From PHAA01 sp022706565 (GTDB taxonomy: Bacteria; Bacillota; Syntrophomonadia; Syntrophomonadales; Syntrophomonadaceae), in the NCBI GenBank assembly GCA_040769385.1, contig JAXGLD010000006.1, positions 50,571-114,570 on the forward strand: a DNA stretch of 64,000 nt, read 5' to 3'. The notes beneath the pieces are model-generated. The model was given only the letters and a program-made list of their open reading frames with translations, was not told the DNA's origin and did no database searches. Made by a program: the position numbers and the translations under genes. Below, in pieces: positions 25,964-34,151 of the stretch. Positions within the stretch are counted from its first letter, which is position 1. Each line of letters opens with the position of its first letter.

Positions 25964-26881
25964 CTACGAACCGAATTGCAGTTCTTGTTCCCGTTGTGAG
26001 ATCTGAGCCATTAGCAGGCGTGGTATCACTTCGGCCAGGACTTTGCCAGCCGTAACCGGAGCCACTTTTCCCGGCAAACCTGGAGCCAGGATGGCTTTCA
26101 GCCCGTAAGCGTTGGCAGCTTCAAAGTCGGTACCGCCTGGCTGGGTAGCCAAATCGATTATAAGTATGTCAGGATTGGCATATTTAAGGACCTCTCGGTC
26201 GAGAATCATGCTGGGCACGGTATTGAAGATGATGTCACTGTTGCGCATCGCATCATGTAAATCTTCATAGGTGGCCGGGTGGCAGCCCATCTGCCAGGCT
26301 CGTGCCAACTGTCCGGGATTTCGTGCTATTACGGTCACGTCCGAACCCAAGGCTTTCAAGGTAGCAGCCATGGTCACACCCACTCGGCCGAACCCAATAA
26401 CACAGGTTCGACTGCCATGAATAGTGCTGAGAGTCTCCTCCATGGCTATCTGGATGGCTCCTTCCGCAGTGGGTATGGAGTTTAGAATGGCTATTTCGTC
26501 CATTTCAACGATTTCCAACAGTTTGAATTTATATTTCTGCGACCAGTCTTTGAGGAAACTACGGGCCCACCCAATTATCACGGTTGCGTCCGGGGCCATA
26601 CCACTTATGGCCTTTTCGGTCAAATGGATCTCTTGATCAGCGTATACCGCTCTGACAACGCCTTTCTCATTGGTACCCGGCAATGGCAGAATCAAAACTT
26701 CCGTGTCATTGCAGGCCTGCTCGACGCTGCCCACTACAAACGCCCCGTGGCATACCATCTCCTTAGGAAATCCAGTAACCACCACGGTTGCTCCGCGTCT
26801 AACTAATTCTTCCACCAGGATCAACTCCCGGTCGTCCCCGCCAATTACCGCTATCTTGATTCCAGATAGAATTGAACACAC
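25964..26881 (-). CDS. dpaA: Dipicolinate synthase subunit A
   Basis: 305-residue NAD(P)-binding subunit (SpoVFA) of dipicolinate synthase. An N-terminal domain (IKIAVIGGDDRELILVEELV) is followed by a second Rossmann domain near residue 155 (TCVIGFGRVGVTMAATLKAL). The start is GTG with GGAGG ten bases upstream. First gene of the operon that also carries the diaminopimelate genes, so the spore can divert dihydrodipicolinate. A CATATAAT sequence about 50 bases upstream resembles a mother-cell promoter -10. Confidence 0.96.
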   Translation of the reverse strand: MCSILSGIKIAVIGGDDRELILVEELVRRGATVVVTGFPKEMVCHGAFVVGSVEQACNDTEVLILPLPGTNEKGVVRAVYADQEIHLTEKAISGMAPDATVIIGWARSFLKDWSQKYKFKLLEIVEMDEIAILNSIPTAEGAIQIAMEETLSTIHGSRTCVIGFGRVGVTMAATLKALGSDVTVIARNPGQLARAWQMGCHPATYEDLHDAMRNSDIIFNTVPSMILDREVLKYANPDILIIDLATQPGGTDFEAANAYGLKAILAPGLPGKVAPVTAGKVLAEVIPRLLMAQISQREQELQFGS

Positions 26882-26928
26882 CTTTAGCCCACCTCCGGGT
26901 TGCTTACTCCGTGACTAGAGTTAATAGC

Positions 26929-26936
26929 ATTATATG
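26929..26936 (-). promoter_or_regulatory. Possible sporulation-sigma -10 element before dpaA
   Basis: The minus strand reads CATATAAT, one base from the sigma-E -10 consensus CATACAAT and close to sigma-K CATA-N3-TA. An ACACAGG about 18 bases upstream could serve as a weak -35. No good sigma-A -35 is seen at the right distance. Inference only. Confidence 0.35.
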
Positions 26937-26991
26937 AATGCCGTCTTCAAACCTGTGTCTGTCCCACAATGCTGTGAAATGGGCTGTAAAT

Positions 26992-27020
26992 AAAAAAAGA
27001 AGAGAGCTCTTGCTCTCTTC
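26992..27020 (-). terminator. Rho-independent terminator after dapB
   Basis: Minus strand GAAGAGAG, short loop, CTCTCTTC then TTTTTTTATT. It separates dapB from the dpaA operon. Confidence 0.9.
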
Positions 27021-27049
27021 CAGACTGAGTTATAAGGCTGATAGTTGCT

Positions 27050-27844
27050 CTATAGAAACTTTTCCAATCCGTAAATCAGGCCTTTGATTCCTATAATCTT
27101 CTTAACGGTCATGACCACCCCGGGCATAAATCCCACCCGATCGAGGGAATCGTGGCGAATAGTCAGGGTCTGCCCTACTCCGCCGAATATAATCTCTTGA
27201 TGAGCCACAAAGCCAGGCAGTCTTACACTGTGAATTCGGATTCCCTTCATCTCTCCGCCTCGCGCTCCAGCGATTTTTTCCAACTCCAAGCTGCTGCGCG
27301 GCGGCCTGGCTTGCCTGCATTCAGCGATCATCTCGGCCGTCTTTATAGCCGTACCAGAGGGGGCGTCCATTTTCTGATCGTGGTGCAGTTCTATGATCTC
27401 TACATCGGGAAAATAACAGGCCGCCTCTTGGGCCAGCTTCATCATCAATACCGCTCCGATAGCGAAATTGGGGATCACCGCAACCCCTACTTCATTTTCC
27501 AAGGCGAGCCGCTCCAGATGTTTCAACTCCACCTCATTCAATCCGGTGGTGCCGATCACGCAGTTGACCTTGTGCTGAAGGGCAATTTTGGCATTATTGT
27601 ATACTGCCTGAGGATTGGTGAAATCAATCATGACATCCGCCGGGAATCGCTCCAGCCAGGCTTCCAGGTCGTTCTCCGGCTGCAGCGGCAGATGCCCTGC
27701 GGTTCCGCTCGTCTGTCCCTCCCGAGCGCGGACATCTATCAGTCCCACCAGTTTCAACTCCTCATCCTGATGGACTGCTTGGGCTGTTTGCTGGCCCATC
27801 TTACCCAAGGCTCCCGACACGATCACCTTGATTTCTGCCGCCAT
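27050..27844 (-). CDS. dapB: 4-hydroxy-tetrahydrodipicolinate reductase
   Basis: 264 residues. It reduces the product of DapA towards tetrahydrodipicolinate for diaminopimelate and lysine. Motifs: VIVSGALGKMGQQTAQAV, IGTTGLNE, and the substrate-binding ELHHDQKMDAPSGTA. Full length. The ATG has AAGGAGG eight bases upstream. It is transcribed alone from a promoter that shares its -35 region with the divergent rqcH promoter, and ends in a strong terminator. DapB is therefore set apart from the sporulation-linked dapA operon. Confidence 0.97.
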   Translation of the reverse strand: MAAEIKVIVSGALGKMGQQTAQAVHQDEELKLVGLIDVRAREGQTSGTAGHLPLQPENDLEAWLERFPADVMIDFTNPQAVYNNAKIALQHKVNCVIGTTGLNEVELKHLERLALENEVGVAVIPNFAIGAVLMMKLAQEAACYFPDVEIIELHHDQKMDAPSGTAIKTAEMIAECRQARPPRSSLELEKIAGARGGEMKGIRIHSVRLPGFVAHQEIIFGGVGQTLTIRHDSLDRVGFMPGVVMTVKKIIGIKGLIYGLEKFL

Positions 27845-27890
27845 CGCCCTACCTCCTTTTCATATAAGGATTATTTTTATATATTTTGAC

Positions 27891-27941
27891 GATATAGTCA
27901 AGAAAGCCCGTGCTGTCAAGGTTGGTTTTCTATAGTATAAT
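27891..27941. promoter_or_regulatory. Divergent overlapping promoters of dapB and rqcH
   Basis: For dapB, on the minus strand, TTGACA (27919-27914), 17 bases, TATATC (27896-27891). For rqcH, on the plus strand, CTGTCA (27913-27918), 17 bases, TATAAT (27936-27941). The two -35 hexamers occupy the same bases on opposite strands, so the promoters should exclude each other. Confidence 0.6.
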
Positions 27942-27974
27942 TATTGGGGTCAATTATTGAAGAGGTGAAGCAAC

Positions 27975-29756
27975 ATGCCCTTTGACGGCCTTACAGTCCG
28001 CGCTCTAACCCGCGAATTGGATACGTGCTTGAAAGATGGCCGCATCGATAAAATATATCAACCGGAGAAGGATGAACTGGTCCTGTCAATACGCCAGCCC
28101 CGGGGGGGAACCATTCGCTTGCTTATTTCCGCCAATGCTCAATGGTCCCGCCTCCACGTCACGGAAGAGCGGAAAACCAATCCCAGCCATCCGCCTACCT
28201 TCTGCATGCTGCTGCGAAAGCACCTGGAGGGAGGAAAAATAAAACAGGTTGAGCAGTTGGGGATGGAAAGAATCATCCGTATCCGCATTGAGGCTATGAA
28301 TGATTTCCGGGAATGGCAGGACAAGTATCTGATGTGTGAATTTATGGGAAGACACTCGAATATCATTCTCGTCAATCCGGAGACCAATACAATCATTGAT
28401 GCAATTAAGAGGATCAACAGCGAGATGAGTTCATACCGGGAGGTGCTCCCCGGCCGCGAATATATCGCTCCGCCATCCCAGGGTAAAATGGACCCTGAAT
28501 CGGCCGATTTCGAATTGTTTGCCAATGCAATGTGGAATCAAGATGAAGACACCGAGGTGAGCAGGGCCCTGTTTAACACCTTTACCGGGTTGAGCCTGTT
28601 CAGTGCCCGTCATATCTGTGCGGCCGCTGGCTTGGCAGCAGATATTGGCGTAGGAGAATGCGGCCAGTATGAACTGGACCGGATCCACCACGCTGCCCGC
28701 TCTCTGCTCACGGCTATAAATAACGGCTCAAGTCAACCCGCCGTTCAATACAATAAAAACCATCCGGTTGAGTTCTCCCCTTTTGAGCCGTTGGTCCTGG
28801 CGGGATCAGCGGTGAAGACCTTCACTACCATGAATGAAGCCGCCGATGCTTTTTTCAGCCAGAGGCTGAGTTTGCTTAGGCTGCAGTCCATGCAGGAAAG
28901 CCTGACCCGCAAGATTAATGAACATTTGCACAAAGCCCATCGTAAAAAATTTTTACAGGAGGGTGATTTTCATCAGGCCGGCGAAAAGGATATATATAAG
29001 ACTTGGGGCGAATTACTGACTTCATATGCGCATCGCTTCAAGAAGGGTGACAAAGAAGCCCTGGTTCCTGATTTTAGTACCGGAGAGGAACTGGTTATCC
29101 CCTTGGATGTGCGATATACACCTATCCAAAACGCCCAGCGCTTTTTCAAAATATACAACAAAGCCCAGGGTACCAAGAGGCACCTGGTGCGAATGATGAA
29201 GGAAACCCAGGATAGCATTGAGTACCTGGAGTCGGTATTGGTATCGGTGAGCCAAGCGGAAAGCCCCGCCGAGATCGATGAAATAATCGAGGAGTTGGAA
29301 AGAGAAAACTATATGCCCGCAGCTCCGGCCAGGAAGCGTAAAAAAGTTCAGCGCAGCACGCCCCGTCAGTTCCTGTCTTCAGACGGTTTGGTGATACGGG
29401 TGGGCCGCAACAACCTTCAAAATGACCGGCTCACCTTGAAGGAATCGAATCGCAGCGATCTTTGGCTGCACGCCCGGCAAATTCCTGGCAGTCATGTGAT
29501 TATAAACCTGCCGGCACACATTACTTCTATCGATCAAGTCCCTGACCGCACTCTGGAAGAAGCTGCCGCGCTGGCCGCCCATTTTTGCCAGGCGGCATCG
29601 TCCGCCAAGGTTCCAGTGGATTACACCTTCCGCTCTAACGTGAAAAAGCCTGGCAGTGCCAGGCCGGGCATGGTTATCTATGACCATTACTGGACCATAA
29701 TGGCTGTTCCCAACGGAGATGAAGTAGAAAGACTGCTGAATGAGGGCGCTATTTAA
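27975..29756 (+). CDS. rqcH: NFACT-family ribosome quality-control factor RqcH
   Basis: 593 residues with the NFACT architecture: N-terminal NFACT-N domain (MPFDGLTVRALTREL, EFMGRHSNIILVN), a helix-hairpin-helix region, a long coiled coil (about 285-440) and an NFACT-R domain (LWLHARQIPGSHVIINLP) near the C-terminus. Bacterial RqcH binds stalled 50S subunits and adds C-terminal alanine tails; older annotation calls the family fibronectin-binding protein A. There is no export signal. The ATG lies 12 bases after AAGAGGTG. It is divergent from dapB, convergent with the GGDEF gene (eight bases apart), and monocistronic. Confidence 0.93.
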   Translation: MPFDGLTVRALTRELDTCLKDGRIDKIYQPEKDELVLSIRQPRGGTIRLLISANAQWSRLHVTEERKTNPSHPPTFCMLLRKHLEGGKIKQVEQLGMERIIRIRIEAMNDFREWQDKYLMCEFMGRHSNIILVNPETNTIIDAIKRINSEMSSYREVLPGREYIAPPSQGKMDPESADFELFANAMWNQDEDTEVSRALFNTFTGLSLFSARHICAAAGLAADIGVGECGQYELDRIHHAARSLLTAINNGSSQPAVQYNKNHPVEFSPFEPLVLAGSAVKTFTTMNEAADAFFSQRLSLLRLQSMQESLTRKINEHLHKAHRKKFLQEGDFHQAGEKDIYKTWGELLTSYAHRFKKGDKEALVPDFSTGEELVIPLDVRYTPIQNAQRFFKIYNKAQGTKRHLVRMMKETQDSIEYLESVLVSVSQAESPAEIDEIIEELERENYMPAAPARKRKKVQRSTPRQFLSSDGLVIRVGRNNLQNDRLTLKESNRSDLWLHARQIPGSHVIINLPAHITSIDQVPDRTLEEAAALAAHFCQAASSAKVPVDYTFRSNVKKPGSARPGMVIYDHYWTIMAVPNGDEVERLLNEGAI

Positions 29757-29763
29757 AGCCGGT

Positions 29764-30735
29764 TCAGTTCGTCGTACCTGATTTCAAGAATGTTTGCTTA
29801 AAATATTCCCTGAACTTTTCGCGATTGTGGGGTTTTTCCCGGTACATCTGGTTGTCAGCTTCCCGGAAAACATCCTCCATGTTTTCCGTGGCTTTGGTTT
29901 TCACAGCCCACCCGATAGAAACACTTATCGGCACCGGTGGGGTGCTATGGCGGGCAGCCTCCACATTATCCCTGAGCCGCTGACAGGCCGCTTCCACCGC
30001 CTCCAGCGTACATTGCGGCAGCAGAACCGCGAACTCATCGCCGCCGATGCGGGCGATAATATCGCTGGAGCGGAAACTACGCCCCAATACGTTGGCCACC
30101 GCTGCCAGCAGTTCATCACCGGCCTGGTGGCCAAGATTATCATTGACTAGTTTCAACCCATCCACATCACAGACGACGATACCTACCGGGTCAAATCGCC
30201 CGCTCTGCAGGCGTTCCATCTCTTCCTCAAAATAGTTGCGATTGTAAAGTCCGGTGGGCTTATCATGCAGGTTAAGGTAGCGGAGCCACTCCTCCATCTC
30301 CTTGCGATAGGTAATATCCCGCACCATAACCTGCACCAAGGTCTTGTCCTGTAATTGGATGCGGTTAAGACTGATTTCTACATCTATAGGCGAACCATCC
30401 GCCCGGGACAGGCCAATCTCAAACAGCATCGGCTCTCCCTCCAGCACCCGCTCGCCTTTCTCCTTAAGCAAATTGAAGGTGTTGCGCCCATCCAGCTGAA
30501 CCGGCGGTATGAATCGCTTAGCCGAAGAACCGCGCAATTGTTCCAGCTCGATGCCGAATATCTCGGCCGCGCGCCGATTGCAGTCGACAATATCAAGCCG
30601 GTCGATCAGGAGGATGCCGTCGTTGGCAGTTTCAAACAGGAGCCGGTACTTCTCTTCACTTTCCCGCAGCCTCTTTTCCATGGCCATATGTTCGGCGGTC
30701 ATGTATTCCGCCGGATTCTGGAGCTTGTCATCCAT
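29764..30735 (-). CDS. PAS-GGDEF diguanylate cyclase
   Basis: 323 residues. A PAS sensor domain (about 25-145; EEKYRLLFETANDGILLID) is followed by a GGDEF domain with an intact active site IGGDEFAVLLPQ. Five residues before it is RSSD, the RxxD inhibitory site. The catalyst should make c-di-GMP from GTP and be feedback-inhibited. No membrane helix, so it is a cytoplasmic sensor. It follows the pyr operon on the same strand, with a small unknown gene between. A c-di-GMP riboswitch occurs 24 kb away. Confidence 0.93.
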   Translation of the reverse strand: MDDKLQNPAEYMTAEHMAMEKRLRESEEKYRLLFETANDGILLIDRLDIVDCNRRAAEIFGIELEQLRGSSAKRFIPPVQLDGRNTFNLLKEKGERVLEGEPMLFEIGLSRADGSPIDVEISLNRIQLQDKTLVQVMVRDITYRKEMEEWLRYLNLHDKPTGLYNRNYFEEEMERLQSGRFDPVGIVVCDVDGLKLVNDNLGHQAGDELLAAVANVLGRSFRSSDIIARIGGDEFAVLLPQCTLEAVEAACQRLRDNVEAARHSTPPVPISVSIGWAVKTKATENMEDVFREADNQMYREKPHNREKFREYFKQTFLKSGTTN

Positions 30736-30763
30736 AATGCCATTCCCCCCTGCCAGTTGATTC

Positions 30764-31063
30764 TTATTTAATTATATCAACTGAGCCGTCATCATTAAAC
30801 CTGGCCTCATTACCTTCTTCCAAGATGTATATCTGGTGGTTGAGCTTATCGATGGCTACATTGCGGTTAATGATGGTTGCAACCTCATTTTTGGTGACCA
30901 GAGTCCTGATCTGAACCCCGTTATCATAAAACTCCAGGTGCATTTTGTCGCCATTGTCTTTATCGATAGTCTTCTCCTGAAAACGTTGATAAGGTTTCAT
31001 AAAAACGTACTTGTAGCCGCCCTCGACGAATTGCATCTCTTGGCCATTTAAAAAAACCTTCAT
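30764..31063 (-). CDS. Hypothetical protein after pyrE
   Basis: 99 residues, not recognised. It is rich in charged and aromatic residues and looks like a small all-beta protein. A perfect AGGAGG precedes the ATG by ten bases. It is 18 bases downstream of pyrE and 28 bases upstream of the GGDEF gene, so all three may share the pyr transcript. Confidence 0.7.
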   Translation of the reverse strand: MKVFLNGQEMQFVEGGYKYVFMKPYQRFQEKTIDKDNGDKMHLEFYDNGVQIRTLVTKNEVATIINRNVAIDKLNHQIYILEEGNEARFNDDGSVDIIK

Positions 31064-31081
31064 CGCAAATAATACCTCCTG

Positions 31082-31657
31082 CTAACTGCGGCTGCCCGGT
31101 TTGATGGCTTCTCCCTGTCCGTCTCGGCACAGCGGACATTCGTCCGGTAGCCAGGATTCAATGTCCATGGTAAGCACCGCTTCTTTGCGAACCCCGAAAT
31201 CAACCTTGCCGGCACTGCGGTCCACCAGCACAGCTACACCAGCTACCTCGCCGCCGGCCGCTCTCACGATCTCTATAACCTCATTCACCGAACCCCCGGT
31301 AGTCACAACATCTTCAACCACCAGCAAGCGGCTGCCCGGTGCAATGGTGAACCCGCGCCGCAAGGCCATTTGGCCGTTTTCGCGTTCGCAGAATATGCCG
31401 GGCACCTTCAACTGGCGGGCAACTTCATAAGCGACGATAATGCCACCCATAGCTGGCCCGATCACCATGTCTATTTTGTCATCTGCGTACTTTTCGGCGA
31501 TATGAGCGGCCAACTGCTCGGTGTACTGAGGATACTGCAGGACTTGGGCACATTGCATATAACGATTGCTGTGACGGCCGCTGGTCAATTTGAAATGCCC
31601 TTCCATCAACGCTCCTGAACGGGTGAAGATATCAATGGCCTCTGGATTGCTTAACAT
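31082..31657 (-). CDS. pyrE: Orotate phosphoribosyltransferase
   Basis: 191 residues. It joins orotate to PRPP to give OMP. The PRPP motif VLVVEDVVTTGGSV-type sequence (LLVVEDVVTTGGS) is near residue 115, and FKLTSGRHSNRYMQC is in the N-terminal part. The length and the Gly-rich C-terminus match the longer clostridial type. The ATG overlaps the pyrF stop by one base. Confidence 0.95.
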   Translation of the reverse strand: MLSNPEAIDIFTRSGALMEGHFKLTSGRHSNRYMQCAQVLQYPQYTEQLAAHIAEKYADDKIDMVIGPAMGGIIVAYEVARQLKVPGIFCERENGQMALRRGFTIAPGSRLLVVEDVVTTGGSVNEVIEIVRAAGGEVAGVAVLVDRSAGKVDFGVRKEAVLTMDIESWLPDECPLCRDGQGEAIKPGSRS

Positions 31658-32379
31658 TACTCTGCCTCCAATTCTTCGATTATTCTATTAGCTGCTGCTA
31701 CTGGGTCGTCAGCCTTAACAATGGGTCGCCCGATGACCAAGAAATCTGCTCCCTGATCCAGGGCCTGCCGAGGCGTAGTGATCCGTTTTTGGTCATTGGC
31801 TGCCGACCACAAAGGCCGGATTCCCGGGGTCACAATCTTAAAATCGGGGCCGCAGGACGAGCGAATCGGTCTGATTTCCTGGGGTGAACAGACTACGCCG
31901 CCCAACCCTGATTCCTGGGCCATCAAAGCCCATTTGACCACTAATTCTTCTACCGTTAACCCGTTTATAAACATATCTTCTGTCAATTCCTTCTGACTGA
32001 TACTGGTAAGGACCGTCACTGCCAACAACAGGGGTCTTTTTACTCCAAGGCTGTCAGCCTGCTCCTGTGATGCCTGGGCGGCCTGTTTCATCATCTCCCG
32101 GCCCCCGGCAGCATGGATATTAAACATAAATGTATTGAGGCGGGTCAGTACTCGGGCAGCTGACGCCACCGTATTAGGGATATCATGCAGTTTGAGATCT
32201 AAGAAAACCTTTCCCCCGAGGTCATGGACCCGGTTGATTATATCCGGACCTATGCCGTTATATAGCTGCATTCCTATTTTAAAGACCCCTACATGCTTGT
32301 TAAGCTTCTTGACCAATAACAAGGCTTCCTCGGCCGTATCGACGTCCAGGGCTAAGACTATTCTATCCTTGGCCTCCAT
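31657..32379 (-). CDS. pyrF: Orotidine 5'-phosphate decarboxylase
   Basis: 240 residues, group 1 PyrF. It decarboxylates OMP to UMP. The catalytic segment is VFLDLKLHDIPNTV with the Asp-Lys-Asp charge network, and the phosphate loop VTPGIRP is near residue 185. The ATG has AGGAGGAG upstream. Last step of the operon's pathway. Confidence 0.96.
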   Translation of the reverse strand: MEAKDRIVLALDVDTAEEALLLVKKLNKHVGVFKIGMQLYNGIGPDIINRVHDLGGKVFLDLKLHDIPNTVASAARVLTRLNTFMFNIHAAGGREMMKQAAQASQEQADSLGVKRPLLLAVTVLTSISQKELTEDMFINGLTVEELVVKWALMAQESGLGGVVCSPQEIRPIRSSCGPDFKIVTPGIRPLWSAANDQKRITTPRQALDQGADFLVIGRPIVKADDPVAAANRIIEELEAE

Positions 32380-32401
32380 TCTGCTCCTCCTTCACACATG
32401 C

Positions 32402-33340
32402 TTATCTAAGTATGGCGGCACCCACCACTTCGCTAATCTTATTAATTTCCTGTTCCACCAAATATTCTTGAATACCCCGAGCTATGTCCAGAGCGACGCG
32501 GGGATTGACGAAATTGCCAGTGCCTACAGACACTGCCGATGCTCCGGCCATTATAAATTCAAGGGCATCCCGGGCATTCATAATACCGCCGCCGCCTAGA
32601 ATGGGGATGTCCATCTCCCGGCGGACCTGATAAATCATGCGTAATGCCACCGGCTTTATGGCGGGGCCGGACAGGCCTCCGAAGATGTTGGCCAATACCG
32701 GGCGGCGCCGGTCGATATCGATTGCCATTCCCATCAGGGTATTTATCATGGAAAGGGCATCCGCGCCCCCTTCCCGGGCAGCCCAGGCAATCTCTACGAT
32801 GTTGGTGACATTGGGACTTAGTTTAGGCATGACCGGCAGAGAAGTCTCTTTCTTGACTGCCTGTACCACCTGTTTTACCATTAGCGGGTCGGTACCGAAT
32901 TGCAGCCCGCCTTTTTTTACGTTGGGGCAGGATATATTAAGCTCGATTCCTGCGATACCCTGGTGGCCTTTGAGTTTGGCTGTCACTGCGGCATAGTCTT
33001 CAATGCTGTTACCGGCCAGGTTGGCGATGACAGTAACCCCCTTGTTCCGTAGATAAGGCAGGTGCTGGTCCAGAAATACGTCTATGCCGGGATTCTCCAA
33101 GCCGATGGCATTAAGCATCCCGGCCGGGGTCTCGATAATCCGCGGGGGCGGATTGCCGATTCGCGGCTCCAGGGTGGTGCCTTTGACAATAACCGCGCCG
33201 ATGGCTGCTATGTCCATATAGTCCTCATACTCCCGACCATAGCCGAAGGTGCCGGAAGCGACCGCTACCGGATTTTTCATCTTGATCCCGCCCAAATCAA
33301 CGCTGAGGTCAGGAGTTATAAGGTTCTTGTTTTTATTCAA
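32402..33340 (-). CDS. pyrD: Dihydroorotate dehydrogenase B, catalytic subunit
   Basis: 312-residue class 1B FMN enzyme that oxidises dihydroorotate to orotate, passing electrons to NAD through PyrK. Motifs: NPVAVASGTFGYGREY, ELNISCPNVKKGG with the catalytic Cys, and GGGGIMNARDALEFIMAGA for FMN binding. The start is TTG, overlapping the pyrK stop by eight bases, with GGAG upstream. Confidence 0.96.
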   Translation of the reverse strand: MNKNKNLITPDLSVDLGGIKMKNPVAVASGTFGYGREYEDYMDIAAIGAVIVKGTTLEPRIGNPPPRIIETPAGMLNAIGLENPGIDVFLDQHLPYLRNKGVTVIANLAGNSIEDYAAVTAKLKGHQGIAGIELNISCPNVKKGGLQFGTDPLMVKQVVQAVKKETSLPVMPKLSPNVTNIVEIAWAAREGGADALSMINTLMGMAIDIDRRRPVLANIFGGLSGPAIKPVALRMIYQVRREMDIPILGGGGIMNARDALEFIMAGASAVSVGTGNFVNPRVALDIARGIQEYLVEQEINKISEVVGAAILR

Positions 33341-34151
33341 GGCACTTCTCCTTCCCGCCCTGGTCAGGGCTTAGTTCAACGGCATCGATATTAAATACCG
33401 GGCCATCCTTGCACACCTTGGCGTATCCTGGTTGGAGAGCATTGAGTTGACAAGCGCACCCCAGGCATGCCCCCACTCCACAAGCCATGTGTTCCTCCAG
33501 AGACACTTCGCCCCACATATCATGGGTCTTGGCCCAAGCAGACACCCTGGCCATCATAGGGACGGGACCGCAGGTATAAATTCGGGAATAATCACTGGGA
33601 TTCTCTTCCTCCAGCAAGTCGGTTACCAGTCCGTGGCGACCCGCACTGCCGTCCAGGCTGGCGGTTTTCACCTGCGCCCCGACCCTCTCGAACCTTTTGG
33701 CTGCCCCTAATTGGGTTGCATTGGCTGCACCCAGCAGAAGCTTGACCCGGCATCGTCTTTCCAGTGATACCCGGGCCAAATACATTAACGGTGCCACCCC
33801 GACTCCCCCACCGACCAGTATAATACTCTCATTTTCCATGGGTATTGTGAAGCCGCGGCCCAATGGTCCCATAATGTCGATATTATCCTCAGGTTGAGCC
33901 TTGGCCAGCAGGCTGGTGCCGCGTCCGGCAACCCTATACAGCAGGGAAATTATACCGCTGGCGGATAGTACGTCATATATACTGAGAGGCCGGCGCAGCA
34001 GCGGGTCATAGGTGGGGATGGGCCGGATATGCAGAAACTGGCCTGGCTGGCACTTCTGTGCGGTAGCAGGAGCCGCAATATCCATTACAAACCAATCCCG
34101 GGTTACCGGATGGTTGTCCAGCACCCTGCCCATTTCCAATCCAGACATCAT
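33333..34151 (-). CDS. pyrK: Dihydroorotate dehydrogenase B, electron transfer subunit
   Basis: 272 residues of the ferredoxin-NADP reductase type: an FAD-binding N-terminal half (RRPLSIYD), an NAD-binding half (ILVGGGVGVAPLMYLA), and a C-terminal 2Fe-2S site CGVGACLGCACQ plus a later Cys. It forms a complex with PyrD. The ATG overlaps the pyrC stop by four bases, so there is no room for carAB, which often lies here. Confidence 0.95.
   Translation of the reverse strand: MMSGLEMGRVLDNHPVTRDWFVMDIAAPATAQKCQPGQFLHIRPIPTYDPLLRRPLSIYDVLSASGIISLLYRVAGRGTSLLAKAQPEDNIDIMGPLGRGFTIPMENESIILVGGGVGVAPLMYLARVSLERRCRVKLLLGAANATQLGAAKRFERVGAQVKTASLDGSAGRHGLVTDLLEEENPSDYSRIYTCGPVPMMARVSAWAKTHDMWGEVSLEEHMACGVGACLGCACQLNALQPGYAKVCKDGPVFNIDAVELSPDQGGKEKCLE

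Noticed and set aside
27152..27889. 245-codon open frame on the plus strand
   Set aside because: Antisense to dapB and crosses its ribosome site and promoter.
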